A stretch of DNA of 64,000 nt from Ktedonobacter robiniae (GTDB lineage: Bacteria; Chloroflexota; Ktedonobacteria; Ktedonobacterales; Ktedonobacteraceae). The DNA lies in NCBI RefSeq assembly GCF_016587375.1, contig NZ_BNJG01000002.1:2046001-2110000 (forward strand), given 5' to 3'. A program made the translations under genes and the position numbers. A model generated the notes under the pieces. It was not told the origin of the DNA. It ran no database searches and saw only the letters and a program-made list of their open reading frames with translations. This document shows positions 55,084-64,000 of this stretch, piece by piece; position 1 is the first letter of the stretch, and each line of letters starts with the position of its first letter.

Positions 55084-55223
55084 GCAGGAGTGTAGAACTG
55101 CATCGATCTGTTTGCCTCCTGGCAATGGTGTGTTGTTCTCTCAAAGAGAGGGAACATGTTCCAGAATATTCTTGTGATTTAGAGAACGTTTCATCACTCT
55201 CATCCTTAAAGGAGGAACTTAAC

Positions 55224-56246
55224 ATGTCTCATCATCTGGATGCTCCACTCGCACGTCAGAGTGGCCAACTCTACATCGACGACCTGTATGTTTTTTTCGG
55301 CGACCGCAGCACAGTGTTCATCATGGATGTCAACTCCAACATTACTGAGCCCAATGTCCAGCGGGGCTTCCATCCGGAGGCGCGCTACGAGTTCAAGGTG
55401 CACTTCGACGGAGCCGACTTCGAAGACCTGACATACCGGGTGTCCTTCAGCGAAGTAGACGCAGACGGGCGACAGACCCTGCAACTGCATGCCCTCACCA
55501 GTCGCGAGGCGCGCGAGGACTCCGCAGTTGGTGAACTGGTACTTGAGGGCCGGACCGGCGAGACGGCCAGCGGGTCCGACATCCGACTCTGGGCAGGACG
55601 CATCAGCGACTCGTTCTATATCGATCTGTCGCTGCTCGGTATGGTCAACTCGGCAGTGAGAAACGGGACCGCACTCGACCTGTCAGGATGGCACCCGGAG
55701 AACGCGCAGAACAACTTCGTTGGCACCACCGTCGAATCGATCGTGCTGGAAGTCTCCCATCAGCACCTGCAACTGCGGCCCGGTGCCCACATCGGCGTCT
55801 GGGGCGCTACGAAACTTGCCACGGACGCTGGCGGCTGGCGGCAGATCAACCGCGCGGGACACCCCATGATGTGGCCGATCTTCTGGCCCGACGACACCAA
55901 GTTCACCAATCCCGCCAACACCCGGCATCCGTCTGAGGACTTCGACGCCGACGGCAAGTACATCGGAGACCTCATCGCCGCCGCCGTTGCCGCCAGCGGT
56001 ACCTCCGACGACCCTCAGGGCTACGGCCAGACGGTGGCCCGGGAACTGTTCCCCGATGTTCTGTCCTATGTGGTCGGAACGCCTGCGACATACAGCTTCG
56101 CCGCCCGCAACGGCCGCACATCGGCCGACAACGCACCCGAAGCGATGCTGTCCCTCGTGGTGAACACGGCTGTGTCCTCAGGGCTGAAGCCGTCTGTATC
56201 CAAGAATCTGCGGAGCAGCACCTTCCCGTACGTCGTACCAGCGTAA
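55224..56246 (+). CDS. DUF4331 domain protein
   Basis: 340 residues from the ATG at 55224 (AAAGGAGG upstream). Start MSHHLDAPLARQSGQLYIDD, then VFIMDVNSNI, SDSFYIDLSLLG, ADAGG-like WRQINRAGHPMMWPIFW and the C-terminal DVLSYVVGTPATYSFAARNG are hallmarks of DUF4331, a family of unknown function with a beta-rich fold. No signal peptide is seen here although many relatives are exported. Codon use is clearly richer in G+C than in the adjacent hydrolase gene, suggesting acquisition from an actinobacterium-like donor. Confidence 0.88.
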   Translation: MSHHLDAPLARQSGQLYIDDLYVFFGDRSTVFIMDVNSNITEPNVQRGFHPEARYEFKVHFDGADFEDLTYRVSFSEVDADGRQTLQLHALTSREAREDSAVGELVLEGRTGETASGSDIRLWAGRISDSFYIDLSLLGMVNSAVRNGTALDLSGWHPENAQNNFVGTTVESIVLEVSHQHLQLRPGAHIGVWGATKLATDAGGWRQINRAGHPMMWPIFWPDDTKFTNPANTRHPSEDFDADGKYIGDLIAAAVAASGTSDDPQGYGQTVARELFPDVLSYVVGTPATYSFAARNGRTSADNAPEAMLSLVVNTAVSSGLKPSVSKNLRSSTFPYVVPA

Positions 56247-56603
56247 CCCGGCACGCATCTGAGACATAGAAAGCGTGAGTGAAGCGGCCCGCCTGGCCAC
56301 TTGAAGAGCATCATCCAGGGACGAAGGTGACCAGAAGTTTCACGCGCATGGGACGGTGTGCGCCTCTCCGATTTGCCTAGGCGGAGACCGCATCGAAGAT
56401 CCTACTTGCCGCAAACAAGCAATACGCAAGGTAGGCTGCATGTTTGGTTAACAAGAGGTGATCCCAGTGCTGTGCGGAGACGGTGGTTCTTGCCAGGGAG
56501 CCGTTGCGTTGCTTGTATCACCCCACGCCACGGGACCACTCTTCTGGGTCCGCATACCTGATTGTACCTTGTCCACTCGTCCCTACAAAACAGGAGGGTT
56601 TCC

Positions 56604-56930
56604 ATGATCCAAAGCGCATATCTGCGTTCACCACTAGTGCGTCGAGCCATCGAAGCCATCAACGAGGGCCGGCTCGAAGATTTCCTGGCGTTATTCGCGA
56701 GAAACGCCACCCTCATCGATGGCGCCACCTATCATGGCCGAGAAGCGATTCGAGCGTGGGCACAACGAGAAACATTTGGGGTCCAGATGAGGATTGACGT
56801 CCAGCGAGAAACCAATGCCGATGGCACTTCTCTGGCGATCGAGGCCACATCTCACGGAGGATATTCTGGCCCAGGCTCGTTTCACTTTACCCTGCGTGGG
56901 AACATGATCGAGCGTTTAGAGATCCACTAA
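56604..56930 (+). CDS. SnoaL/NTF2-like protein
   Basis: 108 residues from the ATG at 56604 with AGGAGGG upstream. NTF2-like cone fold: VRRAIEAINEGRLEDFLALF, ARNATLIDGATYHGREAIRA, then SLAIEATSHGGYSGPGSFHF and MIERLEIH. May act as a small isomerase/hydrolase or binding protein; the substrate is unknown. Its own binding site and 93-base spacing to the SDR gene suggest loose co-transcription. Confidence 0.82.
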   Translation: MIQSAYLRSPLVRRAIEAINEGRLEDFLALFARNATLIDGATYHGREAIRAWAQRETFGVQMRIDVQRETNADGTSLAIEATSHGGYSGPGSFHFTLRGNMIERLEIH

Positions 56931-57023
56931 GCAATGGAGAAAGCCGAGAGCACCGATCGAAAGCCTTCTGAGATCGGTATCCTCGCTTCGCCAGCATGAA
57001 AATATATTGAAGGAGAAAGTGAA

Positions 57024-57767
57024 ATGAGTACCTCTCTGGTTAATAAAGTCGCTCTGGTCACTGGAGCATCGCGCGGAATCGGTCAAGCGATTGCGGAAGC
57101 ACTAGCGGCCAATGGTGCAAACGTTGTTATCAATTATGCTCGCAACAACCGTTTTGCAGAGGAGATCGTGCACCGTATTCAGCAAAACGGCGGTCAAGCT
57201 CTGGCTGTCCAGGCAGATGTCAGTAAAATTGCTGACCTGGAAGCGTTGTTCCAGACCGCCATTGATCACTTTGGGCATCTCGATATTCTCGTCAATAATG
57301 CCGGGATTATGACGACCAAGCCTCTTGAACAGGTCACGGAGCAGGATTTCGATCGGGAGTTTGCCATCAATGTGAAAGGGACCTATTTTGCCTGCCAATT
57401 GGCGGCCAGGTACCTCCAAACAGGTGGACGAATTATCAACTTCTCCACCTCTATCGTTGGGCAAATGATTCCCACCTACAGTCTCTACGCAGGCACCAAA
57501 GGCGCCGTTGAACAAATCACGCGGCAGCTTGCCAAAGAGTTTGGCTCCAAAAAGATTACAATCAATGCGGTCGCTCCTGGACCGGTGAACACGTCCTTGT
57601 TTTCCGCTGATAAATCAGAAGCTCAGATTGAGACATTCAAGCGGATGATTGCCTTTGGTCGTCTTGGTGAACCGGAAGATATCGCCAAAGTGGTGATGTT
57701 TCTGGCAAGCGAGGAAGCCGAATGGATCACTGGACAGGTCCTGCGTGCAAACGGTGGTTTCATTTAG
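57024..57767 (+). CDS. Short-chain dehydrogenase (FabG-like)
   Basis: 247 residues. Classical SDR: VALVTGASRGIGQAIAEAL, the Asn of NNAG in ILVNNAGIMTTKPL, Ser in NFSTSIVGQMIP, Tyr-x3-Lys in YSLYAGTKGAVEQIT, and C-terminal GQVLRANGGF. INYARN after strand 2 fits NADP preference. AAGGAGAAAGTGAA lies just before the ATG. The stop codon overlaps the convergent ATPase remnant by four bases. Confidence 0.92.
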   Translation: MSTSLVNKVALVTGASRGIGQAIAEALAANGANVVINYARNNRFAEEIVHRIQQNGGQALAVQADVSKIADLEALFQTAIDHFGHLDILVNNAGIMTTKPLEQVTEQDFDREFAINVKGTYFACQLAARYLQTGGRIINFSTSIVGQMIPTYSLYAGTKGAVEQITRQLAKEFGSKKITINAVAPGPVNTSLFSADKSEAQIETFKRMIAFGRLGEPEDIAKVVMFLASEEAEWITGQVLRANGGFI

Positions 57768-59754
57768 CGCCTGACATCACTAGATGCTAATGTCAAAGTC
57801 CTTTGCGCCTTAGGGCGGCGGATACGGACGCGTTTCTCACCCAGGGGCGGTGTCTGCTCTGCCTGGCCTGTGGTCGTCAATACCTCTGGCGTGGTTGAGA
57901 TTTCCCCTTTTCCTTCCATCTGAGATGAGGAGTGCGGAGGTGTGGCTGGGGACGAGGAAGATGATGGCGCTGCATCTGGTTGAAATGCTTCCTGGATGAG
58001 TGTGGCTGGCTCAGATGGCGCTGATGTTTGTGTGTGTTCATGCATACTCTCTTTCTTGCGTGGACGCGCTCCATGACGCGCATTGAGCTGATCAAGTAGA
58101 GTATCGACTTCACTAACCAGGCGACCGTAGTGCAGCGCGCATTGCTCGCGCAGGTGCTCTGCCCCCTCACGACTCCCAGACGGGGGTAGATCGAGGGTGA
58201 GGGAGAAGAACGGGAGCCGTTGCCCATTGAGTGACCAGCGAGCGTAGCAGGTGTAATCAGGGAGGTTGGTCACGTCCTCGGGACTCAAGAGATGCCATAG
58301 TTCATGTCGCAGCAAGTAGGCATCTTCTCCGGCGAACGTAAAGACAAAGAGATGATCGGCGTTCGCAAACACCGCCGGCCGCAAGGCTCCACCAGGTCGA
58401 GCACACGTGCACGAAAACTCTGCTTGTTGAGCAGGACGGTGAGGTCGAGGAGGGTATATTGTTGCTCTGGACCCCGGTGGGGGTCCATCTGGACAAGTGT
58501 CCGGTTGGCCTCGAGGAGCGTCTTTAGCGAAAAGCGTATGACATTCTCGACGCGTGGTCCCCAGGCGGTGCTCCAGATGCCTTTGAAGGTGGTGAGCATA
58601 TGACCTGACAACGAGGTCCGCCTCTTCCAGGGAGGTGATCTGGGTGGCATCCAGGGGATTAATTCCAGGGGGATTTCCTTGTTGGTGCAGGTCAATGAGG
58701 ACGACTTCCTCTTCTCGTTCAGGTGGCAGCACCCCCAGAAGATCCTCGATGAGGTCGCCATGTGGTTCAATGACGCAGAGGCCAGGACGCGGTTGTGGAC
58801 AGGCGCCAAGATGTGCCAGTGCCAGGTGATGAAAAAGCGTGCTCTTGCCCTTGCCAGTTCGCCCGATCACGAATTTGTGCTTGAGGAGTTCCGAGGGGGG
58901 AAGCGCACTGGCACCCTTCTACCAGCATGGGTGGAGGTGCCAAGCTGCCACCCGCTCCCAGTAGTGAGCACATAGGGAGCGAGGAGCGAGCGCTCTTGCC
59001 GTTGTTCCACATTGGCCCCCTCACTCAAGTGGTCTCCAGGAGGCAGATGCCAGAGGGTCGCCACTTCCTCTCCGGTAAGAAAGAGCGAACCCTGTTGGAG
59101 ACCTCGCCACCAGGTACCTTCCTGGGTCAGGCGCTGCGCGGAACGTGTCGAGAGCCTGTGGGAGGTGAAGTAGGCTGTCGAGGTGTGGCAGTGCCTGTAG
59201 GCGGCAAAGAGGGTGACATGGATCTGTTGATGGCGTCGTTGCTGTGCTCGCTTGCGCTGCCACACGTGCCAGGAAGATGTGAGTCTCCCTCTGGTGGTGT
59301 GATCATGCATGAGTGGTTGAGTCTGATAGGCATTCGCCCTGGGAGCCTCTTCGATCAGGTAGACACGCAGGTGCGCCTGGTAGGCGCTCTTGCCAATTTT
59401 CTCGGCCACGCGTTTCATATCGTAATAGCGTGTTCCTCCAAACAGGTGCTCTCCCAATGTGCGTATGCCTCTCATTATTCCTGCAATGAGGACGATTCCT
59501 CCCACCAGCCCGATCCCAAGGATGGTCTGCTGGGAAGAGGAGAGGTGAGGGCGCGAGCCATGCAGAAGACTGAGTATGTTCTCCTGGAGCCACAAGGGGA
59601 AGAGATGATGTGCCAACCCATAATTCCAGACGAGTAGGAGCCCTACCACGATACTCAGCAGCACGAGTTGCTCCCAGCCTGGTGCTTCCCGGCGTAGGCG
59701 TGATTGTGCCTCTCGACGTTGCTCAAATACGACGAGAGAGGCTATTTTCCGCAT
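57764..59754 (-). pseudogene. Conjugation-type (TraG/VirD4-like, DUF87) ATPase, frameshifted and internally deleted
   Basis: The N-terminal frame, 59754-58867, has two membrane helices (LVLLSIVVGLLLVWNYGLAH, ILGIGLVGGIVLIAGIM). After a shift at a C6 run near 58895, the second frame gives FVIGRTGKGKSTLFHHLAL with Walker A. Between about 58600 and 58385 a third frame carries the native sequence (AWGPRVENVIRFSLKTLLEA), and then the second frame returns with PAVFANADHLFVFTFAGEDA. The Walker B region expected between LLDLTVLLNKQSFRARVL and PAVFANADHLF is missing. A Ser/Pro-rich tail ends the gene. Inactive relic of a plasmid or integrative element. Confidence 0.75.
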
Positions 59755-60187
59755 ACTGCAAAGGTGGGCAGGAACTGTGACAAAACATGTGACACACTCC
59801 CATCAAAATATGACTCCATCTATTCTACGACGCCATGCCGATTGTTGTGTAAAGATCAGTGGGGAACAAGCGAGGAAAGATGTGTGGGAGGTATTTGCTG
59901 GTTAGATGTCCTCTTAACGGGCATCGATTTTGAAGATAGTCAAAAAGATCGGACAGCACTGAAGCTTTGACAATCGCCTCTTGTCAAGCTATAATAAGTG
60001 CCGATAACATCATCGCAAAGGGGGATTATCCGACCATGACGCCAGTGGTGTACTAACTTCATCCTACTCATGCTGGAAATACAGATGTAAAATCGCGTAG
60101 ATCGCCATCACTCACATGCTACTGATGCGCGATTGTGTCGTTGTGAGATGAAAGTAGTAATTCAACACTGGAAGGTAAAGTATACTC
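59755..60187. other. Intergenic region
   Basis: No gene supported. Upstream region of the DinB gene; GGAAGGTAAAGTATACTC just before its start holds a binding site. Confidence 0.4.
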
Positions 60188-60700
60188 ATGGCAACCGGAC
60201 TTTCTGACTTCTTCAAATACAACCTCTGGGCCAACCTGCGTCTGCTCGACACCTGCGAACAGCTTACTGATGCCCAGCTCGATGCCGTTTTCCCTGGCAC
60301 CTATGGCAGCATCCGCGTCACCCTCAAGCATATGCTGGGCGCTGAGGAAGGCTATGCGGCCAGATCGGTGGGTGGCTTCCCAACGACGCCGCCTCTGCGC
60401 GAGGATGAGGAAGCCCCGCGCTCCTTCACCGAACTGCGCGAGCGCGCCCGTCGCTCCAGCGAGGCCATGATCGCCTTCACCGAGCAGGTCACGCCGGAAC
60501 AACTCCAGGTGATCCAGCTCCTGGACGAGGGCACCTACAGGGCGCCGCTCCTGGTCACGGTCATCCAGTTCGTTGATCACGGCATCGACCACCGCACCCA
60601 GATCTGCACAGCCCTCACCCAGCTCGGCATTCAGTCGCCGGAGCTGGATATCTGGGCATATAATGAGGCAGCGTTGGGATACGGGGAAATCAAGCAATAA
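60188..60700 (+). CDS. DinB-family protein (putative metal-dependent hydrolase/transferase)
   Basis: 170 residues, four-helix-bundle DinB/YfiT fold. The three metal-binding His are visible: His48 in VTLKHMLGAEEGY, and His131 and His135 in QFVDHGIDHRTQICTAL. Start SDFFKYNLWANLRLLDTCEQ is typical. Related proteins include thiol-dependent transferases using bacillithiol or mycothiol, but the substrate here is unknown. G+C-rich compared with the flanks. Confidence 0.9.
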   Translation: MATGLSDFFKYNLWANLRLLDTCEQLTDAQLDAVFPGTYGSIRVTLKHMLGAEEGYAARSVGGFPTTPPLREDEEAPRSFTELRERARRSSEAMIAFTEQVTPEQLQVIQLLDEGTYRAPLLVTVIQFVDHGIDHRTQICTALTQLGIQSPELDIWAYNEAALGYGEIKQ

Positions 60701-60848
60701 GGTCTATTCGTACTCAAGGGCTGGGGATGAGCAGAAAAATCTCTTGAACGTGTGCTCGTGTTACACAGGATCATGCGTCCAAACAAGCTCTCCCTGGCCC
60801 AGCAATGGAGGCTGGTTGTTTGGCACGGACCTCGATCCAAAGCCTCGC

Positions 60849-62032
60849 TTACGAGACAGGTATCCTGGGCAAGTGTATATCCTGCATGAACGCCCAAACA
60901 ATGGTCAGACAACTGGTTTCTGTGGTGAAGGCATCAATTTGATCGGTTCGCTGGCGAACATTGCTAAAGAAGCTTTCAATGGCGTTGGTACGCCGAATAT
61001 AGCGGTGCATCACTGGTGGAAACGTATAAAACGTCAGGAGATGTTCTTCTCCTCGTAGAGGCTGCGGATGGCTTCGGGATAGCGCTTCCGATATTTGGCT
61101 TTGAAGGCGGCCAAATTGAGCAGCGCATCCTCTTTCTTCTCCTGTTTGAAGATCCCCGCGAGTTCTATACTAACCTCCTTGTGCTCCCGATGAGGAATGG
61201 CATTGAGTATATTGCGTTGTTTATGCACGACACAGCGTTGTCGTGGAGTCGCAGTAAAGAGAGCAGAGACAGCAGCGAGAAGACCCTCATGCCCATCAGT
61301 CACAATCAGGTCTATCTGCGTGGCTCCACGGGTGCGGATATCTTGCAAAAGACAACTCCATCCATCTTTGTCTTCCTCTGCACAAGCTCGCAATGCGAGC
61401 ACATCTTTGTTTCCTTCCAGGGCCACACCAAGCGCAGTTAAGATGATGGTCGAGTCGGTTTGAGTTCCATGCCGCACGCTGAAATGGATGCCATCGAGGT
61501 ACAGGATGCGGTAATGGGCCAACAAAGGGCACTTTCGCCACGTTTCATATTGCTCAGTCAAGGTCTGGTTCAACCGGCTCACACTGCTTGCACTTGGGCC
61601 CACTCCCATCAAGGTAGCAGCAACCTCTCCGACTTTATGGGTGCTGGTGCCACTGACAAACAGCTGGGTGAGTGCTTCGGCCATCTCTGGTTCATAACGG
61701 CTGTAATGCTCGAACACCTGGCTGTGAAACACTCCTTCTCGATCTCTGGGGACCTTCAGGTCTTCAATACGTTCAGTCGAGGTAACCAAATCGCGGGTGT
61801 AGGAGCCATTGCGATAACCACGACGCTCTGGAGTGACTTCTCCCCACGAGGCTCCAATACACTGCTCTAACTCTTCACGCATTGCCTGTTCAATCAAGAC
61901 TTGGACCGCGCTTACGGCCAGGTGGCGCAGATGTTGACGAAACTCTTCCTGCTCTGGCAGCGTCGGTGATGAGGATTGCCGAGTTGAACCTTCCGAAGTT
62001 GATATGATAGGATTTTTCTTGGATACAGGCAT
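60849..62032 (-). pseudogene. IS256-family transposase, one frameshift near the 3' end
   Basis: The main frame, 62032-61034, has the IS256 core: ERRGYRNGSYTRDLVTSTER, VPRDREGVFHSQVFEHYSRY, Asp in ILYLDGIHFSVRHG, Asp in LIVTDGHEGLLAAVSALF and RCVVHKQRNILNAIP. It ends prematurely at LYEEKNIS. The other frame continues LTFYTFPPVMHRYIRRTNAI with the catalytic Glu in ESFFSNVRQRTDQIDAFTT, to a stop at 60849. A single indel near 61040 separates the Glu from the two Asp, so the enzyme is inactive. Confidence 0.88.
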
Positions 62033-62666
62033 AGTTTTCTCCTTTTCTGGAAATGAGTTCTGTGTCTGCTAAGGACATCCTATGCCTGTAGTATCATCTC
62101 AAATGCCCATCTTTGAACAGGTTGGGCTTTACACAACAATCGGTATGGCGTCGTATCCGGTGTAGCCCTACTTCCTGTGCAATTGCTCAGGGAAGCAAAG
62201 CGATTCTCTTGATACTTGAGTAACGACACTTCAACCAATCACCTGAGTACAGCCTAGAAGGTCTCGGGTGTTGCAATACTATTGCATCTCTTTCACACGA
62301 GTACCGTTGATCTGGTGTCTAACAACTCGCGTTTTCTCCGCGTGAGCTCTACACTTCTTTTAGTTCTGCCTGCGGCTCTCAACTAGCCCAGGAAGGAAAT
62401 GGTATGATTCCCCTGCATCTGAATCCATGCGAGAGCGAGGTGAAGCACTCCTATGACGAGCAGGCCTATGAATCCATAGAGCAGGCCGTTGCTCAGTGAG
62501 CGGCGAATATTTACATTCTTTGCTCAACCACGTCATTATCCGATTTTCGTTCACACAAAGATCTGATTTACAGTCTACTTTAGCGAACGTTGCTTAGCCG
62601 TTGCTCGATGTGTTCCGCGATTCTTTGCCGACCAGTGGTTTCAGAACGCTAATCAGCAATGCTCTA
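62033..62666. other. Gap with a small membrane-protein fragment
   Basis: IS256 non-coding end followed by unassigned DNA. On the minus strand 62383-62515 reads RSLSNGLLYGFIGLLVIGVL and HLALAWIQMQGNHTISFLG without a start codon, which looks like the C-terminal piece of a membrane protein. Nothing else recognised. Confidence 0.35.
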
Positions 62667-63728
62667 CTAATTGGCAAATCTTTTATCGAGCCAGAGATCT
62701 GGAGAGGCTTTGGCGTGGCTCCAGAGTACGCGTTCATCAAGGCGACGCGTCAGACGGTATGCAACCGGTCGCCATCCCTGGCGCATCCACATGCGGGAGG
62801 AGAGCAGATTGGTGGCACGCCAGTCGGTGAAGCAGAAAGCGTAGCCAGTGGCATAGTCATCAGCCAGGCCGTGGGCTGTCAGGATGCGACCTATACCCTG
62901 TCCCTGTTCCTCTTCTCGCGTCGCGGCAAAGCCCAGGAAGCTGCATTTTTCTGGGAGCACCATGTTGCCGATGCCACGCGGCGGTTGAGCAGGCAAGTAG
63001 ACCTGAATGCTGACGAGTTGCCCATTGCACAGGGCGAGCCATATCTTCCATTCTGGATTTTCAAGCTGTTCCAGCGCCTCCTGCCGGGTCTCTTCTCTAT
63101 CATAGGACATGACTATTGAGTAGACGGGTGAGCGAGATTGATGGAATGAGATCACATCATCCAGCTGCGTAGAGATGTCCAGGTCGGCAGGACTGGCACG
63201 GCGAATCTCCAGCGTAGGATCAGTGGGAACATCAAACGAGGAGGCTGGCGCCGTTTCACGTAGGCCATAGACATGCTCTTTGCCAAAGCTGAGATTAAAC
63301 CAGGCATCGATAGCAGCCTGATCTGAGGCAGGGATATTGGTAACGTGGTAGAGGCATCCCAGGGCAACCCAGGTCGGGGAGAGAGCTGCGTAGAGATCGC
63401 GGTAGAGTTCTGCGCTATAGGAGCGATCAAGAGCATGGCCGGCATATTCAACCCAGACGCTGCGGCCCCACATCTCATTAATCTTCGGCACACCAATCAG
63501 GTAGCCGGCCATTTTTCCGTCCTGCCGAGCTACTACACCGCCTGCGCTAATACCGTTGACAGTTGACGCTTTCCAGGTTTGTTCAAGTTCAAGACGAGCC
63601 TCTGAGGGACGGCTAAAACGCTCAGGGAAAGCAGGCTCGTGAACACGGTCGCCCTGGTGGCGGCGCGCAAGCAATTCAGAAGCCTCTTCAATATCAGCCT
63701 CGCTAAATGGGGTAATCTTTGTATGCAT
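62667..63728 (-). CDS. GNAT-family acetyltransferase, two domains
   Basis: 353 residues from the ATG at 63728, with AAGGAG eight bases upstream. The N-terminal half has ITPFSEADIEEASELLARRH and VVARQDGKMAGYLIGVP. The C-terminal half carries the acetyl-CoA signature in CSFLGFAATREEEQGQGIGR, followed by ILTAHGLADDYATGYAFCFT and WRATNLLSSRMWMRQGW. A tandem GNAT arrangement; the acceptor is unknown. The same frame is open upstream to 63995 with a hydrophobic stretch (LALLICVLLLILLLIMGLCV), which could belong to a neighbouring gene; the binding site supports the 63728 start. Confidence 0.85.
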   Translation of the reverse strand: MHTKITPFSEADIEEASELLARRHQGDRVHEPAFPERFSRPSEARLELEQTWKASTVNGISAGGVVARQDGKMAGYLIGVPKINEMWGRSVWVEYAGHALDRSYSAELYRDLYAALSPTWVALGCLYHVTNIPASDQAAIDAWFNLSFGKEHVYGLRETAPASSFDVPTDPTLEIRRASPADLDISTQLDDVISFHQSRSPVYSIVMSYDREETRQEALEQLENPEWKIWLALCNGQLVSIQVYLPAQPPRGIGNMVLPEKCSFLGFAATREEEQGQGIGRILTAHGLADDYATGYAFCFTDWRATNLLSSRMWMRQGWRPVAYRLTRRLDERVLWSHAKASPDLWLDKRFAN

Positions 63729-64000
63729 GAGGCATACTCCTTTCTGTGAATGATGGGTATAGTATAACGTATTTGCCCGAATACCAAACACCCCTGACCG
63801 TCTGATATTCTTTGTGCTTTGCAACGTAATTGCCTCCGTATTGACATCCACGAGTGGGATAGTGAAAGCGGTCGATGCATTGGTTGTGCGATGGAGCAGC
63901 CGGTGCGCAACATACCAACACAAACCGACACAGAGACCCATTATCAGAAGAAGGATGAGAAGAAGAACACATATGAGTAGCGCCAACATGATCAATTCTT
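63729..64000. other. Upstream region of the GNAT gene, window edge
   Basis: TATAACG near 63763 may be part of a promoter. A hydrophobic open frame on the minus strand (63995-63900) may be the end of a membrane gene or chance. Confidence 0.3.

Noticed and set aside
62601..63119. Plus-strand frame of 172 codons opposite the GNAT gene
   Set aside because: Shadow of the acetyltransferase, which has a clear acetyl-CoA motif.
1..64000. An intact multi-gene defence system
   Set aside because: Only single or broken parts were seen (TIR head, cut NB-ARC gene, helicase fragment, SUKH gene, TnpB); no operon of intact defence genes is present.

Overview
The window looks like an accessory, transposon-rich stretch of a Ktedonobacterales (Chloroflexota) genome. 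That assignment is an inference. It rests on a MalT-like LuxR regulator with an extra N-terminal domain, F420-type flavin enzymes (an LLM oxidoreductase and two PPOX proteins), MmyB-type HTH regulators, and a very high density of decayed insertion sequences and group II introns. No rRNA, tRNA or CRISPR array was recognised.

Layout. 1-5.5 kb is IS material: an IS110 transposase running off the left edge, a frameshifted IS4, a TnpB-only IS605-type unit, a palindrome with DnaA-box-like sites, and an IS3 with a slippery A9. 5.9-12.8 kb holds single genes separated by long-stem hairpins: an LLM oxidoreductase, a PPOX gene between ISAs1-like ends, an MmyB regulator, an ABM protein, a hydrolase and a PQQ-propeller lipoprotein. 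13.5-14.6 kb is a decayed IS110. 15.3-21.5 kb is the best preserved block: a LuxR/MalT regulator with a striking promoter, a small protein, an amidase, a PPOX protein and a membrane protein. 21.6-26.4 kb has an intact IS110, a nucleotidyltransferase/Tn3 TnpA chimera and a frameshifted DDE element with 32-bp ends.

26.5-33.0 kb is the most remarkable part. An ISL3 transposase gene is interrupted by a group II intron. The maturase gene of that intron is itself interrupted by a second group II intron carrying its own maturase, so this is a three-level nest (a twintron inside a transposase). Both GUGCG starts, both domain V hairpins, both exon joins in frame and one 8-nt IBS1/EBS1 pairing can be read from the sequence. 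The outer maturase also carries one in-frame UGA that cuts off its HNH domain.

33-48 kb mixes single genes (SMI1/KNR4, AraC, DHFR-like, SDR, an HTH/MmyB protein with a primase-like tail, zinc alcohol dehydrogenase, ANT-like nucleotidyltransferase) with remnants (TIR domain, SDR, ISL3, IS21, IS6, CoA-transferase) and miniature inverted-repeat elements. 48.2-49.8 kb is a TetR regulator divergent from a NAD(P)-binding epimerase-like gene, with two operator-like palindromes between them. 50-59.8 kb holds a broken helicase, a peroxiredoxin/cold-shock fusion, an NB-ARC regulator cut off by an IS6-type miniature element, a hydrolase, DUF4331, SnoaL-like and SDR genes, and a decayed conjugation-type ATPase. 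60-64 kb has a DinB protein, a frameshifted IS256 and a two-domain GNAT acetyltransferase.

Few genes form real operons; the only likely multi-gene units are 18.7-21.5 kb and perhaps 54.2-57.8 kb. Most intact genes are oxidoreductases, hydrolases, small-molecule transferases or regulators, each with its own ribosome binding site and often its own terminator.
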